DNA of 64,000 nucleotides from Dryas octopetala (lineage: Eukaryota > Streptophyta > Magnoliopsida > Rosales > Rosaceae). A program made the position numbers and the translations under genes. Location: assembly GCA_963921425.1 (NCBI GenBank), contig OY992838.1:10788001-10852000 (forward strand). The letters are read 5' to 3'. Positions 45,607 through 60,300 of the stretch are shown here, piece by piece (within the stretch, counting starts at the first letter, position 1; every line of letters begins with the position of its first letter). A model generated the notes under the pieces. That model saw only the letters and a program-made list of their open reading frames with translations, did not search any database and was not told the DNA's origin.

Positions 45607-46510
45607 GTGTGAGATAAATGCTCTTTACGACAAGAGCTACAATCCCCTCCCCTACGGAATTATATATGAACTTTGAAATTCAGAGATTTTGTATTTTTCC
45701 AAACCTTGGGGGAGGTTGATGTGATATTTGCCGGGTGTAATATTCTGAACGTGAATACCACAATTGGAGCTAAGAAATATAAGTTCAAATGCTTCCCCAC
45801 AACCAGTGGGCATGCTTAGCAAAGTTGCCTACATTACTTGGTCCATAATTGCTAAATTAGAGTGGTAAACACGTTGTTTGGTGAAGTGGGTTCTTGAATT
45901 AATTCAGAAATTATTATTTACTGACCCAAAAATGATAAGTAGGTGCATTATGCAGAACTAGCCAAGATTTTGGTTAGAAAATTAAGTCTTAAGAATGGTA
46001 GGTGAGAGATTTTAAAATTTGATCAATGCAGCTGAGAAAAACTTTCTTTTTAGGATTAAAATTTGATCATGTAAAAACTTTTTTTTTACATGATAAAGAC
46101 TGACTTGGCATTCCAAGGAATAGAAACTTCCTTGAAATTGAATAAATTTGTATATGATGAAGTGTTAAATTATAATTGCTATCATATTATTAGACTGAAA
46201 TATCAAGTCACATTTATTCATTTTGCAAGGAAGTTTCTCTCAAACAAGGCCCGAGGAGCTCTCCTCCGTATGGGCAGTGAAGTGATTCAAATGTCCTTCT
46301 TTATGAGAGAGATAATATGTGTGAACTGATGATGAGTAAGAAAAAAGAATGAATACTATTGAAATTGGAAAGAATAGAGATTGAATTGATAAATGGTAAT
46401 AAAAAATCAACAAGAAACATAGCTAGCTAGCATGCCTAGCATGATAATGTAACAAATTCACTGCACATGTTTTGGAATAATCTCCATATGACTTCCTCCA
46501 AAAAGAGTCA
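45607..46510. other. Intergenic, no gene seen
   Basis: AT-rich sequence downstream of the AG-peptide gene, with no coding signature. Confidence 0.45.
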
Positions 46511-46831
46511 TCAGTGCATGATATAGGTGAGGGCCAGAGCCAGTAGCATTAGCACATAAGCAATTCCTTGATCTACTGCTACCCCTGCATACACATACCA
46601 AATTTCACATTAATCAAACATATAATCTAATGACCCTTTAAGTTGAAAACCCAAATGAACAAGAACAAGAACAACATGATTTCTAGAGAGAGAGAGAGAG
46701 AGAAACAAATTACCATCACTTGTAGGGGCAGGGGCAGGTGCAAGGCTTTGAGCATTGATGGAGGGGAGCAGCAGAGAGATAAGAATAGCAAAAATTGCCA
46801 TGACAACAAATTGAAGTCTCAACATCTCCAT
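46511..46831 (-). CDS. Arabinogalactan peptide (AGP16/20/22-type)
   Basis: Two exons (46831-46714 and 46584-46511) give a 63-residue precursor. The signal peptide is MEMLRLQFVVMAIFAILISL and on to INA. The short mature part is Q-SLAPAPAPTSDG, with Ala-Pro repeats that are hydroxylated and glycosylated in the family. The tail VAVDQGIAYVLMLLALALTYIMH is a GPI-attachment signal with the DQGIAYVLM motif highly typical of AG peptides. The intron splits the Gly codon after TSD and contains an (AG)n tract. The product is a GPI-anchored proteoglycan peptide at the outer plasma membrane. Two in-frame ATGs lie six bases apart; the first is chosen. The gene is too short to be called by length alone, but the motifs are diagnostic. 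Confidence 0.93.
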
Positions 46832-47185
46832 TGTCTTGATTATAGAAGCTTGTACAAAGAAACCCAATTCCCAAATCAGCTTAATTCTGCTATGGCCCAA
46901 ATGGGTTTTGGGTTCCTTCTTCTTCTTCAACAATACAAATAAGTTTGTGCCAAGTGAGGGCGACTCCTACCTCTTCAGTCTTAGATTTATATAAGAGAGG
47001 AGAATAGAAAGACAGAATGAAAGAGGGAGACAGAGACACAACCAAAAGCAGTATTGGACTAGGAGAATCTTTCACAAGAGATAAAAGGCAGGCCACTCTG
47101 GCTTATAATTGCTGCTAAGCTAACTAACATGCCTCAATTCCATTGCCTCTCACACTCTCAGGCTCTCAGCCCAATTGATTGGTGC

Positions 47186-47191
47186 CACGTG
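47186..47191. promoter_or_regulatory. ABRE/G-box upstream of the AG-peptide gene
   Basis: CACGTG in the context gccacgtgt (ACACGTGGC on the gene's strand), about 355 bases upstream of the ATG. This is a good abscisic-acid-response-element match; regulation is inferred. Confidence 0.4.
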
Positions 47192-49058
47192 TACGGCCGA
47201 GATTGAGTGCACGTTCAGAGTCCACGTATTGTCGAGCTGTGTACGGTGGACCTCCACCAATGAATTGGGATTCCATCTTCCACAGCTCGCACATGCATCA
47301 ATCCCTTATATTCTCCACTTATATTATCCAATAATATTCTCCAATAATTTTGAGCTGTATCGTATCATTTTGTGCACCAAAAATTCAAAAACAATAGAGC
47401 CGTTGGCCTGGTCTTGGTTTCTTCTTAGACACGAGAATGGAAAATTGCAAACTGACACAAAACACAAATCCAAGTTCCAACAACTAAACGTTAGAATAAA
47501 GTAAAAACAGATTTCAACTGTTTTGTTTTATATCGATGATAATGGAAGGTTCTATTAATATATGAGTAATAATTAATTAGGAATCTACATACATTCTTAG
47601 TGGTTGAACATGAAAAGATTACACTGGATTCTCTACTAGTTTTTTTAATTTTAATCATGTATTATAAATTTATAGGTGTGTGAGTAAAAAGAAAATGAAT
47701 TTATAACATCTTCGTATGTGTTGAGTATATGGACTCATAAATCTCACGATGCTTTTGGATGAAGAAATTAAAATGGAAATTTCGTTAAAAATCAGGTTTG
47801 AGAAATGACAGTGTTGTCTATCTTAGAAAATTATGTCATTTTACAATTGCTTGACCCTTCTAAACTTTCTCATCCAAATACATTAAACAAAGATGTAAAA
47901 TGGGTCAGCCCGAAATTTGAGGACTCAGGCCCAATTGCCGGTTTGGTGACCGGAAATGGGCAAATCAGAGGGTCCGATGTAGTTGGTTTTGGTTTGGCGA
48001 CCGAACTGGAGGGCATAGCTATGGACTCGATTCCCAATCCCAAAACCGTCAGTACATCGAACCAAACCGAATCAATAAAAAATATATTTATTTATAATAT
48101 ATTTTAATATTTATGTTTAATCGTGGCCGTTAGATTTACGAATCGTAAATATGAGCCGTTAGATTGGGGGTGCATGATACGTGATCTCTAATTACTTACC
48201 CCTGTAAATGGCATGAAGGCACATTATGTGAGTATAAATTTTATACAAAAGAAATATGTCATTTTCAGGAGCTATATATATAAGCCTACAAGGGAGGTAA
48301 AAAATTGAATGTCACAAAGCCACAAAGAGAGAGCTACCAGCTGTATGTGCATCTAAGATGTGTCCCTCATACGGTCATACCCACCAATTTGACCTTATTG
48401 TAAACAATTTGGGTTGAAATTAAATGCAAGTTGGAGAAAATGTTGAAGCTTTTGGCTCCACCTGTTTTGCCCCTTCGTACTTGCAGACTTGTAGTTCCTC
48501 CATTCTTGGTATCTTTGTGATCACCCATTTTCTTGGTTTGCTCGAATATTTAACGTGATGTGTGATGTATATGGTTTAATTAGTTTTTTAAATTAGATCC
48601 TAAGTTTGAGCCTCTAATTGTATTAAGGTTAATTTGGGGTAGGGTAGCTGCTGATTGTAGTCTGCTGTCTGTCAGGCCTGGCTTCTCATTCTATAGGATT
48701 TATTCATTTACTCAAAAACAGATCATGAAAGAATACAACTTGCATGCACCTACCATACTATATATGGCGAAGTGGACTACACTCTGGTCCTACAACTACC
48801 TCATTAGTTTGTCCTATGATTAAAAATAATTGGTGGGTTTAAATTTAAAGGATAAATGATATTGGTTCTTCTTCTTCTTCCCATGTGATCAAATGTGTAT
48901 ATATACTTCTGGACAGTGGGAAACGCACATTATATCTTCCCATATGGCTGTTGCATTCATTCAAATGTACCATAAAAAGGCCAATTTGACACCCACTCTA
49001 CACCTATATATTGGTGATCAAAGCCTTGTACATGTATCATTTTGTGAGTGAAGTCATT

Positions 49059-49103
<45 letters not shown>
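49059..49103 (+). repeat. (TG)n(AG)n compound microsatellite
   Basis: Twelve TG units followed by ten or eleven AG units. Confidence 0.95.
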
Positions 49104-49104
<1 letters not shown>

Positions 49105-50780
49105 GAAAATGTCAACTGGTTTCCTCCTCCAGTTGCTCTCTCTGCAAGTTTAGGACCATTTTGTTTATACGTACAGCCTTCCCTTGTAGGGGGTAAACTA
49201 ATTATCTAAAACTGACTAATTAACAAATCTCACAGCTAACTATAATCCCATTGATCAGCATCAACATCTCTGATGTGCTGACATTGCTTACTCTCGGATT
49301 GATCAGCATCAATACTCTTGCATCAGAGCCCTTGATTTTGGTCAATGGTGTGAGAATGTGGAGTCTTGTCCCCCATTGGAAAATTAAAGCCTTGCATAAG
49401 AGTTTATGAGGTCTTGGGCCTCACCACCCGTTGCCAATTTGTCCTGGATTGGATGGCTAGATGTCTTCAAATGGGATTATGGTCAACTGTGAGCCTTGTT
49501 AGACAGCATAGTCTTTGAAATTTCCTCCATTTTCTAGCTTCTCTAAACTCAATCAAGTAAGTTATTGAGAACATGAGTGGAGTCATATAAATTCAGATTT
49601 CTGCAATGGAGATGTTGAGACTTCAATCTCTGCACTTGTTATCTCTATGCTGCTCCACTTCATCTATGCTCTATCTCTCTCTAGAAATCATGTTATTGTT
49701 GTCCATTTGAGTTTGCAAAGTGGCCTTAGATTATATGTTTGATCAATGTGATATTTGGTAGATTTGATATGTGATATTATAGAAACAAACGATTTCATGC
49801 TGATACTCTCTAATTCACAAGGTTTATACTCTCTGTATTGTGGCAAGAGAAAATTCAACCCATAATGGCTTACTTTGATGAAAGTATTGAAACATGTACT
49901 GCCTACTTATTTACTACCTGATCTGATATATGGTTTATTCATGTTGTACTTAAAACTTAAGATATATAAGACTTTGAAGTTATCATAATATGAGTGGCAA
50001 TGGCATAAATGAGACTGAAATTGAGGTTCAACTCCCATACGTTCTTGGGCTTTCAGGCTTTCCAACATTCAACAAAATCCAACTACGTTCTTGGATATGG
50101 GCCTGTGCCAACCTCCCATCTCTCATAGCCCATCATCCAGTTCTCTCTCAAAGTTGGTCAACCTAGAAGGGCATGCAGATTCAGACTTTTACAAGATATG
50201 CTCATGAAACTTCAAGGAAGCAGAGGGACAAAGTAAATGAAGCCACACTTAATGAAACAAACACTTTCTAAATGCAAGCATGCTCTCTATTTCGTCACTT
50301 TCAGTCAAAAGAAGAGAAGGCACTCCTTTGGGTCATCAGTTTTCCAGAACAAGTCTACCCATTTGCTAAAATAATAGTAACCAAAGACCAACACCCATCA
50401 CACAATTCACACTAGCCACTCTTGAATTGCCAATATTCAAACTGTTTATATCCATGAACAATGTTTGACTATGTATACTGTGTGACCATATTGTGGCCTA
50501 TAAGGATGCAGATAAGTTACAAACACTGAAAATTAGCTTCAAGTAATCATAGTGGAACTTTAATTTATTGGGGATGAGTAGTGACTTTTGCAGGACCGTA
50601 TTGGGTTAAATTTCTTAAATCCTCAAGGCTTGTGCAGTATACATAAAGTTTAGAAAGTGGTAACTAACAAGTCCAATAGGTCATGCCAATTCCATATTAA
50701 TTATTTATTCATTCAAGTCATTTGATGTGTGATCAGCAAGGCAGCAATTAAGTTTCATGTAAGAGAAAAAGAAAGAAAAT

Positions 50781-50786
<6 letters not shown>

Positions 50787-50819
<33 letters not shown>
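50787..50819 (+). repeat. (AG)n microsatellite
   Basis: About sixteen uninterrupted AG units. Confidence 0.95.
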
Positions 50820-50825
<6 letters not shown>

Positions 50826-51248
50826 ATTTTTCTTCACCTTTGAATTGGCTGCCCAATGCAAGTATTGTGTGACCACTGACCAGTCAGAAGCAAACAAAGT
50901 ATTTCTGACAACATACCCTACATTCATGAATATTTCACTTTCATAATTAAACTAAATTTACAACCATAAACATTACCAAAGAACACTAGCTACCTCCCCA
51001 TGATTAGTCGATATAAATTAACTTCATTCCTAATTCCATGATCTTCGAAATTTAGATTTTCTTGCGTTTAGACAACCAAAATCCTAGTAATTCAATAATA
51101 CAGTGACACTAGTCATCTCTTTTGATCTGATTTTCATTTGAATACCGTGTTAGTTTGTGACACCTTTGATAGCTAGAGACAGAGTGTCTATGCATTAATG
51201 CATAATACATACTAACTTCACCAGTATACTGAATTACTGATAATATGC

Positions 51249-52269
51249 CTAATAACCAAAGCCATCCAAAATAACATCAGCTGGAGACTCAAATCCAAAG
51301 TCCACAAGAAACCCAGAACTGTCATTGACACCTTCATTGCCAGACCACAGTGTCCAATTGTTCTCCAAAGCCAAAGAAGATAAAGTGGGAACACTTGAAA
51401 CCTCCATAAGATTTGAATGAGAGAATTGACTGCAGGGGTTAAAATTTTGCTTTCCTTGTCCCAAGCAGCTCACATCCATTTGATATGGCAATGTGCCATC
51501 AAAAGAAGAATATGACTTAGTCTCATGGTCATGAAGAGGGGTTTCAATTTTAGGAATTGAAGCAGAAAACTGTGGCAAGTTGAGATCAGTACTGTTGTCA
51601 TTTGTAGTAGCCATAATACCGTTGTTTCCTGGTGCCAATAGTACTTTTTTCTTCAACTTGGTGTTCCAATAGTTTTTCACATCGTTGTCTGTTCTTCCAG
51701 GCAGTTGGGAAGCTATGAAAGACCACCTAATCTCATAACATAGAAAGCATAAATAACACATAGACCTTCACATATCACCAAAAAAACAAACAAACAAACA
51801 AGGGTACATACAAAAACGAGTAGTAGTATATAAATGAGTGAAATAATTGACTTGCCTACTTCCAATGGTAGCAAAGAGAGTGCAAATAAGGTTTTCTTCC
51901 CCTTCAGTGAAGCTTCCACGCTTGATGTCTGGCCTAAGATAGTTCAGCCATCTCAAACGACAACTCTTACCGCAACGATTGAGGCCTTAAACATGAAGAG
52001 GTGAAAAATTAACAAGTGTTTTTAGAAGCTAAAACTTTTGCAAGAACAATTAGGAAGTAAGTAAAGTAGGTAAGAGTTGAAAAAAGAGATGGGATTTAAT
52101 GAAAACGCTTTTTGAAAACAAGAAAATAAGTACCTGCTTTGGAAGGGAGAGCAACCCAATTGCCATGGGTGCCATGCTGTTGGAGGTAGTTCTTGAGTGT
52201 GGCATCTTCTTCAGGAGACCATGGTCCTTTCTTCACTTTAGACTTGTCACAACATGGAGCTCTTCCCAT
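51249..52269 (-). CDS. R2R3-MYB transcription factor (subgroup 14-like)
   Basis: Three exons (52269-52134, 51985-51856, 51726-51249) encode 247 residues. The R2 repeat (about residues 14-61) has Trp17, Trp38 and Trp58 and the [17 protein letters not shown] linker. The R3 repeat (67-112) has Phe71 in place of the first Trp, then Trp90 and Trp109, ending [11 protein letters not shown]. The start [20 protein letters not shown] and [13 protein letters not shown] are typical of the RAX/MYB36/MYB87/Blind group, which governs axillary meristems and endodermal differentiation; exact orthology is not settled. The C-terminal half is acidic and Ser-rich, probably for activation. Intron 1 is at the usual site after KAG. 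Intron 2, at the usual R3 position, starts with GC (AG|GCAAGT) and not GT. The upstream ATG at about 52290 is not a real start because MGRAPCC is the family N-terminus. Confidence 0.95.
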
Positions 52270-54307
52270 GGCCAAAACACACTCACACAATCTGCCTCAA
52301 GGCTGAAATCAGTACCACCAAAAGCAGAGAACATAGACTTGAGATTTTCAAAAGATGGATAAAAGTAGCTTTAGAGAGCTTGACTTTGTCTGACTATCTG
52401 ACTGACTAACCATTTTTTTTATTCATTTTCTATAAGAAAGAAAATCAATAACCATTTTATTATGTGTAGTACTAAAGAGAGACTGGTCAATGTGGGTGTT
52501 TGAGAGAGAATCTCATGCATTTTCTGTGAATTAGAATTAGTTGCCAACTTGCCAATGCCAATGGCATATAATAATAAATAGGATTTAAAGTATATAGTGA
52601 TTGGTTTCTTATGGTCTCATCTGCCTGACTTCACTAATATGACATGTCATGTTCTAGGCTTGTAGAGGAGAGTTAACAACGAGTACCCTTCCACTTATGT
52701 ATATCAATAATAAAATTATTTGAACCACATTTTTATATCCATTTATATTTCACATCACTAATAAATATACAACTCACGTATAAAAAGTCTCGCTTGGATT
52801 GGCAATGTGGTACACAATATTTCTATAGAACTATGGTTCTCTCTCTAGCACAGTCTAATTTATAAAGTTTCAGTCTCTGCATTGAGGCAATAAGAAATTC
52901 ATCCCCGTATGGCTTATTTGATGAATAAGAACTAAGAAGGGAAAAATCTTGTATATGACAATAATATACCAGATTTCTTTAGCTCAAGTGTTTCCTTCTG
53001 GTGCTGATTTTGAATGATTCAGATGAAAATATGTGCAACACCAAGTTAATTGGTGTGTGCGTGCCCATTTACAGTACATTAATTACACCAACACACAACC
53101 TCACTCCAAAAATGAAAGGCAATTTGATCCCACATTTTAATTCTTGTATTTGGAGGACTGCCCACACTGCAGTCAACTACTTCCATTTAACATGAGTTTT
53201 TAAAGCCTTACCATTAATTCAATGCTTCCTTTGCATTAGTTGGTTCGGACATATGTTATTATAATTAAGACAAATTAATGAACAAAATTATGGAAAAACA
53301 AGGGAAATTGTTAACATATTAATTTCGTTCATAGAATTGCTTGTTCATTCATATTTTTTAGATAATACATACATAAGGAGACGGCCATAATTAAAGACAA
53401 CTACCAATGGACCAAGGAGCTAGCTAGATCTGTACCCAGTAGAGGATGAAGTAGCAGCAATGTTGTAGAGGATGAGTAGCAGCATTGTTATTCATGCCTA
53501 CTTTTTACGAGAGAGAGAGATACTTGTTGCAGTTCAGCTTAATGACAATCTTGCACTTAAGCAGAATTTCAACTGCATTATCCATAACATTGAAGGTAGC
53601 TAAAAGCTAACCATAGTATAATTCAGACAGGAAAATAAGTACAATAATGAATAATGTATAAATATAAGTGTCGGGTCCAGATCTAAAACGAATCCGGAGA
53701 CAAAGAGCATTCGAACACTCAATATTGGTCATTCGAATGTTCATTGTTGTCTGGCGTCAGGCCTTTATAAAGCACATAAAACACATGTACTTTCTCGGTG
53801 AATTGAAAACCTTGAAAACAATGGCTTTCCGCATGGTCTTATGGATTAAATCAATCATATTTTATTGACAATGAATATTACAACAATTAGAGCATCCATA
53901 AGGGTAATGTGGTCTAGGACAAGGCAACATGTTCTGTAAAATAACTAAAACTATTTTCATAATATTACAAACACATAAAAATTAAAAATCTATGTTAAGT
54001 ATGGAATTCAACTCTTTTCTAACACCATCCCAACTCTCTACTAACACTTTCCCAATTTTCTCACCTAGGTTTGGTCCTACATCACTACTTATATGAGAGA
54101 GGAAATAGTTGGGTTCTATTGTCTAAACCATATTCCATAAAAATTGAGAGAAAAAGGTGAAAGAAAGATACAAGTCTACACTGTCTAACCTTCTGCCAGC
54201 AAAACAATCTATCTCAAGGGGAAGGCTGCAAAAATCTGCTCGTACCTTCCAATAGATGAGCGTGACCACACAACTAACTAAATCTATCAATTTTGATATC
54301 AGCTACA
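52270..54307. other. MYB promoter and intergenic DNA; no gene seen
   Basis: Upstream region of the minus-strand MYB gene, then AT-rich DNA up to the BRF1 stop codon. No exon chain or repeat that I can delimit. Confidence 0.45.
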
Positions 54308-57300
54308 TCAGAAACCATCATATCCATAATCTTCACCGTATTCATAGTCATATGCTTCAACAACATTATCATAATCAAGATTGTTTCCAAATGTTCCTTC
54401 CATTCCCTCCTCATCCTCGTATTCGTCTTCATGGCCCATGTTATGATTTTTGTTTGCATCAACTTCAAGCTTTTTGTTGTCACTATATAGCATCTTATCA
54501 TCATCGTTGAATTGTGATTCAATATGTTTTTTCTTGGAGATATCTGGAGCCTCCTGTTAGGACAAGAAAAACCATGCATGAGTAGATAGATTCCACATAC
54601 ACATTCAAATGTCAAAATCATGAAAATATATATATATATATATATATGAAAAGCCTAAGGCGTTTTCATGAAGCAAAACCAAACATAAGCTCAAGAGTTA
54701 ACTCTGAATTGGAACAGTCAAAATACATTCGAAGTTAAGTATTCATCGTAAAGTAGGACTAAGACCGGGTATTTGGAATAGAAGTTTAGTAAGCCAAGAA
54801 ATAAAATTTTTGAAATAGTAACAAGGCGCTAGAAAATAGGATTATCACATTCAATATGTTGATTCAAATATCCATGAGGACTAGCATATTCTGTAGGATG
54901 TTACCTATAAAATAGGTCGCGTTGCATAAATTAGAGAAATACCTCTTGAGTCTCAATATGATAATAGCAAACAAAAAATAAGGGAAAATGCCATGGACAC
55001 TGGCTATACTTAACGGCAGCTGGCAGGGGTGACATCAATTTAGAATAAACAAGGGGGTATCAAAACAGAGATCAGATCAAAGTCGAAGACAACACATTCC
55101 GATTTTGTAAAGATATGATCATCAAGAATCAAACAAAGAATATCAGAGCAAAGGGGAGGAAAGAGAAAACACCCTTAAACTTTCTCTTCACTAATTGGAC
55201 ACCAATCCAAACCATTCACCTTAGACTTCATCTTTTGTGTAAAGCCCCTCGAAAAATAAATAAATTCAGAGTAACTGAAAAATTGAAGCTAAAAGCCAAT
55301 ATGAGTAACACACGTACAGATGTTTGAAACATATCCTCTAGGGCTTCAAAGTTGATTTTTGAGCTGAGTCTCTGCAAAACCATGTTGAAATCCATCAAAA
55401 GCTGGTAGAGGTACACAATATGGTCTACAATTACACATTGAAAAATAATGAATAAAACAATATGAACGCACACATACATCATCATTTCAAAGTTGAAAAC
55501 ACCCGTGAAATACTTTTTTATATTTAGTTAGAAACAGAATTTTATTAACAAGTGAAGTATTCATCACCAGTTTGCTACAACATTTGATTAATAAGCATTA
55601 CATCAGGAATGTACATTTTATAGTTGGCCCTACAACCAAATGACAGATCCAGCCCACATCTACAGGGCCAATTTTGTTTCCTCTGTGCAACTGCTAGCTG
55701 GGTCTGGGAATCAGTCCTCAATACCAGTCCAAACTTAAAATAATGAGATGGAGTTATTAATACATGAATTTTGGAAACTTGAAGTTGCAACTAAACCGAA
55801 TTTCAGCTTTCAAAGTTATAGTAGGAGCTCGAGGTATGGCTGCCAATGCCATCACCAATGCTTGATTCCAAAGAACCATTACTTTTGCTAAGGATTTCAA
55901 GTTATAACATAGTAGAATCTTGAAATAAATCCCTCTATCCAGTCTAGTATGAGATACTGGCTCAAGCAAGGAAATATGTGGACCATACAATCTACCATTA
56001 CAACACTCTCAAGGTCAGGATAAATACTCCCACCATAAGTCTATTATTCCTGACCGTAGGAAAAGATTAACGGAAAAAATTTAGGTACTTATTTTAGCTA
56101 CTTACTAGAGCCCTTCTGTTATCAATACCTTCTCTTAATTTTTTTTTTTCTTTTAAATAGGAAGTTACCAATACCTTCTTAGTTAGCATTTGGTAGGCAG
56201 CTTCTGCAGCGGTTTCAGCTGGAGTAGAATTTTTCGCTTGGGCTGCTCTAGCTAGTTGCCTTTCCTGAAAATTAAAAATCACAAAATAAAGTGTTATACA
56301 TTTGGCGAAAACTTATGAAGACAAGCAATATGCCCATAAATTAATAGTAAACTCTGTATCTATTATAGAACAATCATAGAGTAGAACAACAGGTCTGTAA
56401 GACTGATACATCTGATATCAATATACTAAATCTTCTGGAATTAATTGCACTTCTTCTGTACCGTATAATCACTTTAAGAGTGGATGGCATGTCAGTTGCA
56501 AAGGAGTTTTCTTTCAGTTCCATGCTGGAATTCTTTTATCTGGTCATTTTTAGAGTTTAACTTTGTTTCTATATCTCCTCCTGTCCTAATAGCAACTCTC
56601 TTGTACAGTACTCATGACTACAATAGAATCCCATTTTGTGATTCTCAATAATTTTTATGAAATAAAAGACCTCACAATTGAACAAAAAACAAATTGTAAT
56701 TAGAAAGCCTGTGCAAAGTGCACCATTAAATTAGTCCACAAACATATACATTTCAGAACGCTTATCATGAAAATGATTGAACAATTTAGAAATATAAAAA
56801 CCCTTCGAAACATATGACAGAAGTGTCCTCAATAGTATCTTTTAGAGTTTATTTCTGAGTGGAAATGAAGGAAAATAAGAGAAAGATGATAACTCTTCCC
56901 TGTTTGTCAGTTTCTCTTGTAAAGGAGAAGGAATCCTTTGAAGGGAGAGTGTACCCCTCAACACAATTGTTTTCTTTTTCATCTAAATTGGGAAGAATTG
57001 GACAGAAAAGAAAATGATTTTGCGATATTTGTAACCTGTGAGTTTTTTTTTTTTTTCAAAATAAAACCTTTGTGTTTTGTATTTTCATTTTTCTTCCCAA
57101 TGTCAGGGCACACACATACACATGCACACAGCGCGCACACACACAGATATACATATAGGCGAAGTAAATCTTTGTTAAATACATGAGAAACCATAACAAA
57201 TTCCATATATAGGAAAGATGTGGGGAGAAAAACACCTTTCTTTTTTTGGCCAAAGCTGCTGCAACAGCTTGTTCAAGCTCCTTTGCATCTTCTGGACAGT

Positions 57301-60300
57301 TGGTTTCCATAGCAGCCTGAGCTGCTTTCTCCTTAGCTGCTTGCTCCTGTAAAATTTTACTGGATAACTGAGTTCTAGGACAGATCACAAACATGGATCA
57401 AATGGATAAGCTTTAGAATGATTAGCGATGACTATATGTCCTTTCTACCACTCTAATTGGGGCCCTCAACATGAAATCATTTCTTCAATTTTTTTTTTTC
57501 TGCTTTTCTGTATTCATCAACATGAATTCAATAGATATTGTGTATAGGAATATATATCTATACAAAATCCAAGAAATGGTAATTAATTGAAGAATCAAAT
57601 GGTGTACCTCAATGTACTCCCGGTTCAATGCTTCCCATATTATCTTTTTGTCACGTTTCCCCTCTTCATCGAGAAGGTATTCATCAACCTGCGCAAGATC
57701 TTAAATCTTGAGTAGTGATCCAAAAATACAAGACAACGAACCAAAATAAAGCACACATATAAATACAAATAAACAATTATGAAACACAACACCTAAATAG
57801 AAAGCAGTCATCATGCTAGCTAAATTAGTAACGAACCAGTGAAACCACAAAAGAGTTATTTAAGATATTTCAATCACTAATGAATGCACACTGTTTGACG
57901 TGGGAACTGAATCAAGGTAGGCATGCAAAGTTAAAGAAAAAAGGGGAATAAGCCCAAAGGGACAGATGATGAGCAAGGCTACTCATAGTTGATTATTAAT
58001 CAAACCATCATTTAATCATTACAATTTTAGTAAAGAATCAGTTATACGTGTGTGTGAAACAATGTGTCAGACTGTGCATTATAATCTCTATAATGGCACC
58101 ATCATCACAACGAGTCAAAAAAAAAAAAAAACATTTATATATATTCAACACAATTTTAGTACAGACAAGATTGAGTACAAGGTGCCCATACTGTGTCTGT
58201 TAGGTTTAGATATAGAATATCCGATATGATCACTCTTGAGAAACCCCAATGTAGTGTGTTCAGTAACTGAATCATAAAAGTGCTAACACAGAAAAAAAAA
58301 AAAAAAGTTTTAAAAAGAAAGACAAAAAAATATTGACACAGTTAGGTTAATAATTGGTCACCTCTACATCATCAATATCTGAAAGGTTGTCAGACTCATC
58401 GCAAGCTTCAGTATCTGCACCAACGGCTGTATTTGCAGTCGCAGCCCCTAAAACATCACATTTTTTAGCAAAGACTTGCAGCAAAACAAAGATGCATATA
58501 TAAGACCATTCATTTATTGGGGATATTACAATAATTCAAAAAGAGACTGAGAAGAGGAGAGAGAGAAACCTACCAACGCTCTCAGGCTCCGTAAACTGCG
58601 ATATTCCGTTCCCACTTGCTTTTGAGCTATTCAATTCTTTCTCAAACTATCAAAATCGAATAAGGAAAAGTATCAGAGAGAAGTTTTTGTTCTTTTGACA
58701 AGTGGGGCGAGGGGGGAGTAATTATGACATATAGGGTAAAACAATAATCATTAAGAAATCACAAGCAACAAAAGTTCTGAGAACACAATATCTTAAAATC
58801 TGTGTTTCTTCTCAAAAAAAAAAAAAAAAACTACTTTTTTTTCAATATAGGAAAGAAATCAACAACTGCCCTGGGCCGCCCCAAGCCCTGAATGTCTCTT
58901 AAGAAAAACTGATACAAAGGTGCTGGAAAGAAGGTATGCCAAACTTGCATTCCACGGTGTGAATGCCCAAAAAAAAATCTGGTTTGATGTGGAAAACCAG
59001 TCTCAGATAGAATGGCCCACACCTCCATTGGAACCTATTGTTCCTCTCCATCTATAAACACCTATATAAAAACACAATGGAGTTGGTCCTTAAATAACAT
59101 TTTTCCAAGGAAACGCGCATGACTCACATACAACCTTCAGTCAATCCCACAAACATCTCAAAACAGTGGCATAACCTACGTAACCCCAAACAAGGGCAAA
59201 TATAGACCCTTCAATTCCAAAGCCAAAGAGCAACGTAGCAACGAGTCATCAATTGATTCCACTGAGTGCTTACACATACAGCAAGAATTTGTTACTAACC
59301 TCTCTTCATCTAATTACTCATCATCACAATTATCCAAGTGAGCAGTCCATGCAAAGAAAACCATGTGAGGACAAACACTTGCATGTCATACTTCCAATCA
59401 TTAGAAGCATCAATGCCACCTATAGATTGACCAGACCTCTAGCTTCCTCCTGACTACATCCTCAACCTCCCTACACCCTTGTGTTTGAGTCCCCTACAAA
59501 TTTTAAAATAAATCTGAAACTATCCCCAATTCCACATCATCCGACCTCCAAACAGAATTCAGGTTTCCAATGTGGAGTGCATCTTTATCAACAGCCAGAT
59601 TGTAGAGTACTGGATTAATACTATTCAAAGTAGAACAGCTTATCAACATCCATTCCTCCTATCACCTATCCAGAAAAGAGAGGAATATAGGTTCCCTGGC
59701 CATTCAACCATCCATAATCTCATACAATTCGAAACTCCAACTTGTGCATCAAACCCCCACAATCAACACCATACTTATTTCCCATCACACACCTCCACAA
59801 TCTATTATGTTCCTCAACATATTACCATAACCATTAACAAGAGTACAAGTAGAAAAGGCCTAATCTTCTACAGCCACATGATGACTAATTACTCTAGGAG
59901 CTTATCAAAAATTATTTTAAAATAAACATGGGGCTTATCAAAATATTAATAAATAAATAAACAATCGCAAGAGTGTAATCTTTCCTTGTCTATTCTCACA
60001 AATGAAAGAAGCTTACATCCACTGGAAATAGGTTTCACATGTTGTATCATATAACAATCATAAAAATTAAAATACTACTAAATCTTTTGAAAATTAGAAG
60101 AAACCGTTTCACCTAAAAAATTTGAGAACTCAACATACCTCGATAAGACAAACTGAAGCCCTTAGAGAGGTGACATTCCAATATTTGAAATGGAACTTGA
60201 AAACAATTATTACTAGTACTTAAACATGTTTGAGAAGCTCCATTGTTGTGTAAAACAAAGAAAATATTTCCAGGCCAGAACTCAGAAATTTTAAAAGCAA

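Larger units (their letters stand above)
47200..51248. other. Long intergenic stretch, no gene seen
   Basis: About 4 kb between the AG-peptide promoter and the 3' end of the MYB gene. It contains two microsatellites (listed separately), a GC-richer patch at 47890-48070 with gaccggaaatggg and ccaaaccgaatc that resembles decayed hAT-like sequence, and otherwise AT-rich DNA. I found no exon chain. Confidence 0.45.

Noticed and set aside
59572-59925. 117-codon plus-strand frame
   Set aside because: Lies inside a BRF1 intron, low-complexity composition, no domain or good start context.
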